This document shows positions 22,468 through 29,997 of a DNA stretch of 32,672 nucleotides, piece by piece. A model generated the notes under the pieces. The model made no database searches, was not told the origin of the DNA, and saw nothing but the letters and a program-made list of their open reading frames with translations. The DNA is from an uncultured Prevotella sp. (GTDB lineage: Bacteria; Bacteroidota; Bacteroidia; Bacteroidales; Bacteroidaceae), in contig CAKMOD010000043.1 in assembly GCA_927910885.1 (NCBI GenBank), forward strand, positions 1 to 32,672, given 5' to 3'. Both the position numbers and the translations under genes were made by a program. Position 1 is the stretch's first letter; every line of letters begins with the position of its first letter.

Positions 22468-23508
22468 TTACTTATAGAAGTTTTTTTCATACGCAGCGAA
22501 TTCATCCATGCCACATACGCAGCGCTTCCACCATGCACTGATGAAGCCACAACCATAGCCGGTAAGTTGAATGAAGGCCGCTTGGATACTTAGAAGACCA
22601 ATATTAAGACTATTGTTTTGCATAGCAGAATCCACACAGATAATAACACTGTATAACACCAGCGGCATCAAGCCCATCATGATAAAGAGACTTCCAAAGA
22701 CATTAATGATTGGGAATAACTGCAAGAAGAGTCCAAAGAGAATCATCAGAACCAACAAAACTGTTCCAATAGTAAATACCATCGGTAAGAGATGAACAAG
22801 TTTCAGTGACTCAGGGTACTTCTTATAGAGGTTAATTCGGGCAATACCAGAATTGTAAACCTGCTTCCAGAACTTGCGGAAGTCCGTGCGACGCTTATGC
22901 CATACCCATGCCTCAGGGAACAGTCGGCAACGCTTTCCTGCCTTGAAGATACGAATAGAGAAGTCAATATCCTCTCCAAAGCGCATCTTTGAGAAGCCAC
23001 CCAACTCCTGATAGACATCACGGCGGATGCCCATATTGAATGAACGAGGATAGAACTTGTCAAGTTTCTTCTTACCACCACGTATTCCTCCCGTCGTGAA
23101 AAACGAAGTCATTGAATAAGAGATGGCTTTCTGTGTATCGGTGAAAGAGTCATGTGCACAGTCAGGTCCACCGAAAGCGTCAGCTGGCTCACGATTTAAC
23201 TCCTCACTAACAGCACGAATATACCCCTTTGGAAGTACAACATCAGAGTCGAGGATAAGCAGATACTCACCCTTTGCACGCTCAGCACCATAGTTACGGC
23301 TCTGCCCTGGACCCGAATTTTCTTTGCTATAATAATGCAGGTCGAGCCTATCGGCATACTTATCGCACACCTCCTTACACGGAATTTGTGAGCCATCTTC
23401 AACGATAATGACCTCAAAATCCTTCTCCTCCTGGCTGAGCAGGCTCTCCAATAGTTCGTCAACCTCATCTGGACGGTTGAAAACAGGAACAATGATGCTG
23501 TACTTCAT
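22468..23508 (-). CDS. Family 2 glycosyltransferase, membrane-bound
   Basis: This 346-residue protein starts MKYSIIVPVFNRPDEVDELL at 23508. The open frame reaches 23601, but a consensus promoter at 23516-23546 sits inside that extension. The GT-A fold is seen in VEDGS (Asp38) and ILDSDVVLPKGY with the DSD metal-binding motif at 87-89. GFSKMRFGEDIDFSIRIFKAGK carries the acceptor-side ED, then VWHKRR. Two or three C-terminal hydrophobic segments (about 235-330) anchor it in the membrane. It probably adds sugars to a surface polysaccharide or lipid carrier. Donor and acceptor cannot be told. Confidence 0.9.
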   Translation of the reverse strand: MKYSIIVPVFNRPDEVDELLESLLSQEEKDFEVIIVEDGSQIPCKEVCDKYADRLDLHYYSKENSGPGQSRNYGAERAKGEYLLILDSDVVLPKGYIRAVSEELNREPADAFGGPDCAHDSFTDTQKAISYSMTSFFTTGGIRGGKKKLDKFYPRSFNMGIRRDVYQELGGFSKMRFGEDIDFSIRIFKAGKRCRLFPEAWVWHKRRTDFRKFWKQVYNSGIARINLYKKYPESLKLVHLLPMVFTIGTVLLVLMILFGLFLQLFPIINVFGSLFIMMGLMPLVLYSVIICVDSAMQNNSLNIGLLSIQAAFIQLTGYGCGFISAWWKRCVCGMDEFAAYEKNFYK

Positions 23509-23515
23509 AATATTG

Positions 23516-23546
23516 CAAAGATAATACTTTGTTCGTGAATGACAAG
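23516..23546 (-). promoter_or_regulatory. Promoter of the glycosyltransferase gene
   Basis: TTG (23546-23544), 20 bp and TATCTTTG (23523-23516) on the minus strand. The -7 box ends seven bases before the ATG, so the leader would be about 4 nt. Confidence 0.72.
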
Positions 23547-23695
23547 TAAATTGATAAATTATTCTTCCAAAACAACTCTCTTTTTGTCCTTCTCTTGTCA
23601 CAAATTAAATCGTAAAACGTACTATAAATCAGCCATAGATACATCGCAGGTAGGTGTAAACAATTGTTAATCTTCTGTTAAACGGGGGCTTCACC

Positions 23696-23726
23696 TTTAG
23701 CCATTGATTTATTTTAACTATATTTG
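23696..23726 (+). promoter_or_regulatory. Promoter of the DeoR-type regulator gene
   Basis: TATATTTG at 23719-23726 has TTT (23696-23698, TTTA rather than TTTG) 20 bp upstream. The leader is about 58 nt. Confidence 0.6.
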
Positions 23727-23787
23727 TACAAAACTATTCTAATGCGGTAAAACGTGACAGACATCAGCTGAAAGCTACCAAAAACCG

Positions 23788-24573
23788 ATGCAAAATATGA
23801 CAAAAGAAGACAGGCAAAATGCCATTCTCGACCAGCTTCTGACACAGGAGTCTGTATTGGTTTCCGATTTGGCAACCTCCTTGGATGTGTCATTAGTAAC
23901 GATACGAAAAGACCTAACCGAACTTGAAAAGGCTGGAAAGCTTTATCGAAGTCATGGTAAGGCTATTCTTATCAATCCATTTACCAACAATCGTTCGGTA
24001 AACGAGAAGGAAAAGCTGAATGCGGAAGAAAAACAACTCATCGGAGCAGAGGCTGTCAAGCTACTTGTGAAAGACGATTCCATCATTCTTGCATCAGGAA
24101 CAACCATCCATGCGTTGGCTTGTAATATTCATTCAGAAAGCAGACTGACAATAGTTTCAGCCAGCCTTCAAGCCACAATGACCTTAGCTGCCAACGATAA
24201 TATTGATATTATCCAGCTTGGTGGTATGGTTCGTCATAGCAGTGTATCGGTTGTTGGACAATATAGTATGGAGATACTGCGTGGCTGTTCGTTTACAAAA
24301 CTCTTCTTGGGTGTGGACGGTATCGACCTTGACTTCGGTATCTCAACAACAGATATGCGCGAAGCTGAACTAAACAGAAGTATGATGCAGGCAGCACAGA
24401 AGACCATTGTCTTAGCAGATTCAAGTAAGTTTGGCCGTCGTGGCTTTGCAAAAATTAGCGGACTTGAGGATATAGATATCATCATTACCGACTCAAAGAT
24501 ACCGCAGTTTGTAGCCAACAAGATTGAAGAAATGGGCATAGAACTAATCATTGCAGGCTCTCAGAGCATGTAA
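23788..24573 (+). CDS. DeoR/GlpR family transcriptional regulator
   Basis: The 261-residue regulator has an N-terminal DeoR winged helix (about 6-60; QNAILDQLLTQESVLVSDLA, then SLVTIRKDLTELEKAGKLYR with the recognition helix). Its C-terminal DeoRC sugar-phosphate-sensing domain includes ASGTTIHALA, QLGGMVRHSSVSVVG and LGVDGIDLDFGISTTDMREAE. Members usually repress a carbohydrate or glycerol operon until a phosphorylated sugar binds. The next gene, 38 bp on, is a glycerolipid acyltransferase, so control of lipid or glycerol phosphate metabolism is possible (inference). A second ATG three codons in is an alternative start. Confidence 0.92.
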   Translation: MQNMTKEDRQNAILDQLLTQESVLVSDLATSLDVSLVTIRKDLTELEKAGKLYRSHGKAILINPFTNNRSVNEKEKLNAEEKQLIGAEAVKLLVKDDSIILASGTTIHALACNIHSESRLTIVSASLQATMTLAANDNIDIIQLGGMVRHSSVSVVGQYSMEILRGCSFTKLFLGVDGIDLDFGISTTDMREAELNRSMMQAAQKTIVLADSSKFGRRGFAKISGLEDIDIIITDSKIPQFVANKIEEMGIELIIAGSQSM

Positions 24574-24611
24574 TAAGACATAAAATAGAAACTTATTAAT
24601 TATTTACAATT

Positions 24612-25811
24612 ATGAAAATACCATCAGAGTTTGACCCTATCCGTCCGTTTGAGCCGGAAGAACTACCGGCAGTCTATGATCGGATTCTTGCTGACAAGCA
24701 ATTCCAAATGGTGCTGGCATACCTCTACCCTGATGTTCCAACAGAGGCGATAGCAAAGAAGATGCACGCTTGCAAGACAAATCTTGAATTCCAAAAAGCC
24801 TTCTGCTATCCTTTCCTCCAGCGTCTTGTTATGGAGTTGAGTTTAGGATGTAGCATGGATGCAGTGAATATCAACACTCGCAACCGCTATACCTTTGTCA
24901 GCAACCATCGTGACATTGTCCTCGACTCTGCTTTCCTCGACAAGCTTCTCATTGATGTTGGCTTTACCACTACTTGTGAGATTGCTATCGGCGACAACCT
25001 CCTTTCTCAGGACTGGGTACGTGACTTAGTGCGTATCAACAAGTCGTTTACCGTAGAGCGTGCCCTCCATTCGGTTGAGATGCTTCGTGCCAGCAAGCGT
25101 ATGTCAGAGTATATCCACTTCGTTATTGCTGAAAAGAAAGACAATGTATGGATTGCTCAACGACAGGGAAGATCTAAGAATTCAAACGATCTTACCCAAC
25201 CTGCTATCCTGAAGATGATGGCAATGGGCGGCGAAGGTACTATCATTGAGCGTCTGAAGCAGCTCCACATCGTGCCGTTAGCTATCTCATACGAGTATGA
25301 CCCATGCGATTATCTTAAAGCACGTGAGTATCAATTGCGTCGTGATTTACCTTACTGGAAGAAGACAGCTGAGGACGATCTTGAAAGTATGTTAGTAGGT
25401 ATCAAGGGCTATAAGGGGCATATCTTCTACAAATGTGCGCCATGTATTGATGAATGGCTTGACACAGTAGACGAGGACCTGCCAAAGAACAAGCTCTTTG
25501 ATGCCATTGCAACACATATCGATCACGAAATTCACTGCAACTATAAGCTCTACCCAATCAACTACGTGGCACTGGATATGATTCAGGACACACGTGTTTA
25601 CGAAGAGTATTATACAGCAGAAGACTATCAGAACTTCAATGCTTACCTCGATGGTCAGATTGAGAAGATTGAAATTGAGAACCGTGACGATAAGTTCTTG
25701 CGCACTTGTCTCTTGACACAGTATGCTTATCCTGCAAAGAATTACATTGCTGCGTCATCTGAAAATGGTCGATTCAAATCACTTCTGAACCGCCTTACCT
25801 TTAAGAAGTAA
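24612..25811 (+). CDS. Glycerolipid acyltransferase (PlsC/LPLAT-like)
   Basis: This 399-residue protein resembles lysophospholipid/glycerol-phosphate acyltransferases, which transfer an acyl chain at the membrane. The presumed catalytic block is VSNHRDIVLDSAFL with His99, Asp101 and Asp105. The spacing is HX5D (or HXD), not the textbook HX4D. Later blocks are VWIAQRQGRSKNSND, like the EGTRS block, and VPLAISYEYDPCD, like block IV. No convincing transmembrane helix is seen. It is in a row with the DeoR-type regulator (38 bp) and the NigD-like gene (6 bp), so probably one operon. The acyl donor and acceptor are unknown. Confidence 0.85.
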   Translation: MKIPSEFDPIRPFEPEELPAVYDRILADKQFQMVLAYLYPDVPTEAIAKKMHACKTNLEFQKAFCYPFLQRLVMELSLGCSMDAVNINTRNRYTFVSNHRDIVLDSAFLDKLLIDVGFTTTCEIAIGDNLLSQDWVRDLVRINKSFTVERALHSVEMLRASKRMSEYIHFVIAEKKDNVWIAQRQGRSKNSNDLTQPAILKMMAMGGEGTIIERLKQLHIVPLAISYEYDPCDYLKAREYQLRRDLPYWKKTAEDDLESMLVGIKGYKGHIFYKCAPCIDEWLDTVDEDLPKNKLFDAIATHIDHEIHCNYKLYPINYVALDMIQDTRVYEEYYTAEDYQNFNAYLDGQIEKIEIENRDDKFLRTCLLTQYAYPAKNYIAASSENGRFKSLLNRLTFKK

Positions 25812-25817
25812 CAAAAC

Positions 25818-26219
25818 GTGAACAGGTTCAGAAAGACTATCTACAGACTATTGACTATGGTAACGGCACTCGTGTCGTTACTTATAGTCAGTGCCTGTGA
25901 GCATAACTTCTACGAGACAGGCGACAGCGAACTATCTTATCTACATACCGATTTTGTTGAAGCGCATACCAATGAGCTATCAGCCTTTGCTTCAGCAACT
26001 ACTGACGACGGAGTACAACTGACCTTAAAACCTGCAGTAAAAGAACTATGGGCGACAAAGGGCGACACAACCTATCGTGCCTTGCTGTATTATAATAAGG
26101 TGGAGAATGGCGTAACATCATCATTTGCCATCAGTCCTGTTGCAGTCTTACGTCCACGTTTGGCACTTGACTTCCCAACGGTGTACACGACCCCGTTGGT
26201 TTTGAAAGTATCTGGATGA
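25818..26219 (+). CDS. NigD-like lipoprotein, N-terminal fragment
   Basis: This 133-residue reading frame has a lipoprotein signal peptide (MNRFRKTIYRLLTMVTALVS, then LLIVSAC with lipobox VSAC and Cys27) followed by a beta-rich domain. It looks like the first domain of NigD-type lipoproteins, which occur in Bacteroidetes operons with no known enzymatic role. It stops with TGA at 26217-26219 right where the second NigD domain should begin. Adding one base to the TTTT run at 26199-26202 would read PLVFESIWMSKNRKYLN, joining it to the next frame. So this is probably one gene split by a one-base deletion. Confidence 0.75.
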   Translation: MNRFRKTIYRLLTMVTALVSLLIVSACEHNFYETGDSELSYLHTDFVEAHTNELSAFASATTDDGVQLTLKPAVKELWATKGDTTYRALLYYNKVENGVTSSFAISPVAVLRPRLALDFPTVYTTPLVLKVSG

Positions 26220-26506
26220 GCAAGAATCGTAAGTATCTCAACCTTGCCCTCACTTTGAAGACTGGAAAAACAGACGACAAAAAGGCTATTCAAAACTTAG
26301 CTATTGTCTGTGATTCCATCAAACAACTTCCTTCTGGCGGCCGCGCATTCTACCTCCGACTACATCATCACCAGAATGGCGTACCAGAATATTACAGTAG
26401 ACGTATCTTTACAAGTATTCCTTTGACTGGTTTTAAACAGAATGATGCAATCTATTTGAATATCAACACTTATAAAGGGAAGGTCAATAAGCAGATTACT
26501 TTATAA
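26216..26506 (+). CDS. NigD-like lipoprotein, C-terminal fragment
   Basis: This 96-residue frame begins at an ATG that overlaps the previous stop (ATGA). It encodes MSKNRKYLNLALTLKTGK, then LRLHHHQNGVPEYYSRRIF and FTSIPLTGF, typical of the second domain of NigD-like proteins. Alone it has no signal peptide, so it would be a cytoplasmic orphan. Together with the upstream frame it makes about 230 residues, the expected size of the family. Translational coupling through the ATGA overlap could still produce it as a separate chain. Confidence 0.75.
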   Translation: MSKNRKYLNLALTLKTGKTDDKKAIQNLAIVCDSIKQLPSGGRAFYLRLHHHQNGVPEYYSRRIFTSIPLTGFKQNDAIYLNINTYKGKVNKQITL

Positions 26507-26533
26507 CACTATAAGCTGAATTCATTTTACATG

Positions 26534-26569
26534 TATGTTTTACTGCTTTTTCATCTGCAATAAAACATA
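26534..26569 (+). terminator. Hairpin after the NigD-like gene
   Basis: TATGTTTTACTGC (26534-26546) pairs with GCAATAAAACATA (26557-26569) with one mismatch. The flanks are A-rich rather than T-rich, so termination is uncertain. Confidence 0.45.
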
Positions 26570-26573
26570 AACA

Positions 26574-26915
26574 AATAGTCTATATAAAGACATAGGCAAG
26601 ACTATCAACTATCTATTCTTTTCTTATCTTCTGACACAGAAACCTTATCTTTATAATACTCGAAAATTCACCGATAATACCTTGAAAAATCATTACATAA
26701 TTTCGAATAAAACCTTTGTAAATAAGCGAAAAGCACTCACAAAAGGAAGGTTTGTAACCAAAAGGAAATCAGTTAGTTATAAAACAGTAAAGTAAAAGGT
26801 GCTTAATTAGACTTCAAAAGGGCGTTAGTAAGGGTCTTAAAGGGCATCTTTTGAAACCCTATTAGGCGTCTTTTAGAAGCCAAAAGAGCATGTATTTAAA
26901 ATCATGACGTGAAAA
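26574..26915 (-). repeat. Dispersed intergenic repeat, copy B (inverted relative to A)
   Basis: Read on the minus strand it starts CATGCTCTTTTGGCTT (from 26892) and continues AAAAGACGCCTAAT, ACGCCCTTTTGAAGTCT, AAGCACCTTTT (ending 26794) and AATTATGTAATGATTTTTCAA, closely matching copy A at 3035-3367. Limits are by eye. Confidence 0.75.
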
Positions 26916-26951
26916 ATTATGACAAAACAACAAACTATTAGTCCAATTGGA

Positions 26952-26986
26952 CCTATTAACCTAATTAGCCTAATTAGGTTAATAGG
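26952..26986. repeat. Perfect 35-bp palindrome upstream of the C10 protease gene
   Basis: CCTATTAACCTAATTA (26952-26967) and its exact reverse complement (26971-26986) are separated by GCC. A shorter palindrome TCCAATTGGA lies just before it at 26942-26951. Confidence 0.85.
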
Positions 26987-27151
26987 AAGCAGTTATTTGT
27001 AGATTATGGATTGACATAGTATCAATTTGGGACAGACATACCATACAAGTTTATAAGTCTTAAAACTTGATTACACATTAATATCAGCCTTTTATTAATA
27101 TATTAAGGTCAAACACATACCTAATTATATAGAAAAATCAAAAAAATAGTG

Positions 27152-27159
27152 TACCTTTG
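27152..27159 (+). promoter_or_regulatory. C10 protease promoter, -7 element
   Basis: TACCTTTG lies nine bases before the ATG at 27169. No good -33 box is seen at 20 bp, so activation may be needed. Confidence 0.45.
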
Positions 27160-27168
27160 TAGCCTATA

Positions 27169-29832
27169 ATGCATTTATATAAACCTGATATGATAAATTC
27201 AATATTTCAATTTAACAATAAAAGAACTGTATTTTCAGCACAGAATAATATAATAAAAAGAGGTTTTCTCGTTCTTTCCCTCCTACTTTCTGCAACAGCC
27301 AACTACGCTAAAGATGTTGATTTCAACACAGCTTTACGTATTGCAAGAACGTATGTAAACGTCAGCAAGAAGGCTGCCCAAAACTTAAAAACACGTGCTG
27401 CTGCAACTGCGACACAACAACCTTACTACGTTTTCAACGATGATGCAGGCAAAGGCTTTGTTGTCGTTGCGGGCGATGACAAGATGGGTGAGGTGTTGGC
27501 TTACAGCAACGAGGCATCGATTGATATGGCTAACCTTAATCCCGAAGCACGTTATCTCTTTGATGCTTATCAACAAGTATATGAGGAGTTGGGAAAGAAC
27601 AAGGCTCTTACCACACGTGCAGGAGTAGCAACAAAGACAACTGATGCTGTACAACCATTGCTGAAAAGCAAGTGGGGACAGGACTATCCATACAGCAAGC
27701 AGACCCGTTACATGACGGGCTGTGTAGCTACTGCGGTTGCACAAGTGATGTATTTCCATAAATGGCCGGCACAAGGAAAGGGGCAAGCAAGCTATACGGT
27801 GAAGTTTGATAACACTGTACGCTCTGCCGATTTCACACAGTCACGTTATGATTGGGACAATATGCTGCCTAATTATAACCGTAGAAACGTTACTGCACAG
27901 CAGGAAGATGCAGTGGCATTGCTGATGAATGACGTGGGTATTGCTACCAATATGCAGTACACTGATGGTGCAAGCGGCACACAGAGTTATATGGCTGAGC
28001 GTGCATTACTCAACCATTTCGACTATGATGCTTCAATGGTAACAAGATCACACGAGGGAGTTTCCAACTTTATCGAGATTGTCAAGAAAGAACTCCGCAA
28101 TGGTTTCCCACTCTATATATCTGGCGATTCAAAGAATGGAGCGGGTCATGCGTGGGTTTGCGATGGCTTTGATAAAGACGATAGGTTCCACATGAATTTT
28201 GGATGGAATGGTCAGGCAGATGGCTATTACTCGCTTGCTACCCTGAATGTTACATCTACAGGTAGCGAGTTTAATGGTGCACAGCATAGCTTCAACCGCC
28301 GACTTCATGTCATTGCGATACACCCTAATAAGCCTGGTACACCAAAGATTGATGCTGACATAGCCTATCAGTCACCTAATATCAATTTTGATTACGGAAG
28401 CGACATGGCGTTTGTTGACGATGCTCCTACAACCTTATCCGCTACTGCTAAGGTGATGTATTCAAGGTTTATCAACCAGAGTCAAAGTGAGCTTGTGGGC
28501 GATATTGGTTTAGGAATCTATGACCAAGAGGGGAAACTGGTAAAGGTAACACCTTATGGACAGAACGGAAGGGAGATATTTACCAAAGATCGATTTATAT
28601 TTAACGAAGGTAAGTGGGTTTCTGGAGGTGTAATAGATGATAAGATAACCTTCACACTCGACTTTACAGCACTTACAAACGGTACCTATTCGCTCTATCC
28701 TATTGCAGCACGAATGCAGGATAACGGAACTCTCGGCACTTGGGCACGTATGAAGAAGGCTCCACGTATCGTGATGAAAGTGGAGAACGGGAACATCAGT
28801 TACTTAGAGTTGCCATCGACAACAACGGCTTACCAGCTTACAACCGACCCAGAGTTTGACAGTAAAGTAATGCCAGGTGAGCCAAATGTGCTCCGTCTAA
28901 ACATCCGCAAATTAGATGCTAATTTCTTCAATGGAACCGTAAAAGTTGAACTTATCAACAGTGAGAATAAGGTAGTTTATACCACACAGACGGATGAGGT
29001 GATAGACTTTGATGTTTACACGACGACACGTGTCAAACTGCCATTCAACCTTCCTTTCGACATTGCATCGGGCAAGTATAACCTGCGTACGACCATCACC
29101 AATGCCGACAATGAAAGCTGTCAGGTGCGTGAGAAGGTTTCACAAGAACCTTACTCACTGACGATTGAGGATGGAAAGCGCGCTGACCTCTTCTCAAGAC
29201 TGACTATTTTCGCTCAAGATAATGAGGAAGGAAGTGTGCCTTTGGAAAACTTTGATGTTTCCAGAAGCCCAACATTCAGAGTGAGTTGTATTGCTATCCT
29301 TGCAAAAAATGTACAGTACAAGGGTGCCCTCACACTCTACCTTATCGACACAGTGACGGGTATGTCAATCCCATTGATGAAAAAGCCGCTACAGGTTGAC
29401 CTCACACAAGCAGGCAAGATGACATTGATAACCAGCGATTGGATTGACCCTAAGACTGAGAAACTCATCAACAACCGCCGCTATCGATTGGCATTGATTG
29501 GTGTGGTAGATGGTAAGAACGTTGATTTAGTACCAGCATCTACGAAGTCACCTTACCTTTCCCTCATCAACGGACCGTATGACAAATATCCTGAGGATGT
29601 GACAAATGGTGTGGAAGAAGTGAATATCAAACCTACATTACATTTCGTTGACGGACGCTTACACGTACAACAGCAGGGCTTGAAGCGTGTAGAGATATAT
29701 GATATGAATGGTATGTTAGTAGCAAGCAGTGTCGTGAATGGTACTGATAATCTTACCCTCTCTATTCCAAAGGGAACCTACGTGGTACGCATCACCACAA
29801 AAGAAGGACGTTACACAAGCGTTATCCGATAA
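27169..29832 (+). CDS. Secreted C10 family cysteine protease (interpain/streptopain-like)
   Basis: This 887-residue secreted protease has a hydrophobic signal segment (about 31-46) and then a propeptide (about 50-160) that normally blocks the active site. The papain-like C10 domain has the catalytic cysteine in TRYMTGCVATAVAQVMYF (Cys185) and the histidine in GAGHAWVCDGF (His327), followed by HMNFGWNGQADGYYSL. Several beta-sandwich-like domains follow (about 390-800). The last 75 or so residues (VEIYDMNGMLVASS, then PKGTYVVRITTKEGRYTSVI) are a type IX secretion type A sorting domain, so the enzyme is probably exported across the outer membrane. A second ATG at 27190 is an alternative start. 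In P. intermedia the related interpain A degrades haem proteins and complement; a similar role here is inferred. Confidence 0.92.
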   Translation: MHLYKPDMINSIFQFNNKRTVFSAQNNIIKRGFLVLSLLLSATANYAKDVDFNTALRIARTYVNVSKKAAQNLKTRAAATATQQPYYVFNDDAGKGFVVVAGDDKMGEVLAYSNEASIDMANLNPEARYLFDAYQQVYEELGKNKALTTRAGVATKTTDAVQPLLKSKWGQDYPYSKQTRYMTGCVATAVAQVMYFHKWPAQGKGQASYTVKFDNTVRSADFTQSRYDWDNMLPNYNRRNVTAQQEDAVALLMNDVGIATNMQYTDGASGTQSYMAERALLNHFDYDASMVTRSHEGVSNFIEIVKKELRNGFPLYISGDSKNGAGHAWVCDGFDKDDRFHMNFGWNGQADGYYSLATLNVTSTGSEFNGAQHSFNRRLHVIAIHPNKPGTPKIDADIAYQSPNINFDYGSDMAFVDDAPTTLSATAKVMYSRFINQSQSELVGDIGLGIYDQEGKLVKVTPYGQNGREIFTKDRFIFNEGKWVSGGVIDDKITFTLDFTALTNGTYSLYPIAARMQDNGTLGTWARMKKAPRIVMKVENGNISYLELPSTTTAYQLTTDPEFDSKVMPGEPNVLRLNIRKLDANFFNGTVKVELINSENKVVYTTQTDEVIDFDVYTTTRVKLPFNLPFDIASGKYNLRTTITNADNESCQVREKVSQEPYSLTIEDGKRADLFSRLTIFAQDNEEGSVPLENFDVSRSPTFRVSCIAILAKNVQYKGALTLYLIDTVTGMSIPLMKKPLQVDLTQAGKMTLITSDWIDPKTEKLINNRRYRLALIGVVDGKNVDLVPASTKSPYLSLINGPYDKYPEDVTNGVEEVNIKPTLHFVDGRLHVQQQGLKRVEIYDMNGMLVASSVVNGTDNLTLSIPKGTYVVRITTKEGRYTSVIR

Positions 29833-29847
29833 ACAACTATCCTATAA

Positions 29848-29887
29848 CAAAGAGCGAGTACCTATTCTGGTACTCGCTCTTTGTTTA
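29848..29887 (+). terminator. Intrinsic terminator of the C10 protease gene
   Basis: A perfect 15-bp stem (CAAAGAGCGAGTACC, 29848-29862 with 29869-29883) has a 6-nt loop and is followed by TTTATC. Confidence 0.87.
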
Positions 29888-29901
29888 TCTTCTAATAATC
29901 T

Positions 29902-29980
29902 ATTCGTACTCCGCACATATAGTGCTTACCAACAGCACCACACGTGCTGAGGCTGAACACCAACGGCGTTGAGTACGAAT
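29902..29980. repeat. Palindromic-unit repeat element, copy 3 (short)
   Basis: ATTCGTACTC (29902-29911) and GAGTACGAAT (29971-29980) form an exact outer inverted repeat. Inside are CCGCACATATAGTGC and GCACCACACGTGCTGAGG, related to the 24-bp units at 16903 and 21437. Confidence 0.7.
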
Positions 29981-29997
29981 CAGTGTCTACAAGTAGA

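Larger units (their letters stand above)
26507..27168. other. Gene-free stretch with repeat copy B and palindrome
   Basis: About 660 bp without a gene. It contains a hairpin after the NigD-like gene, copy B of the dispersed repeat, a perfect 35-bp palindrome and the promoter region of the C10 protease. Confidence 0.65.
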
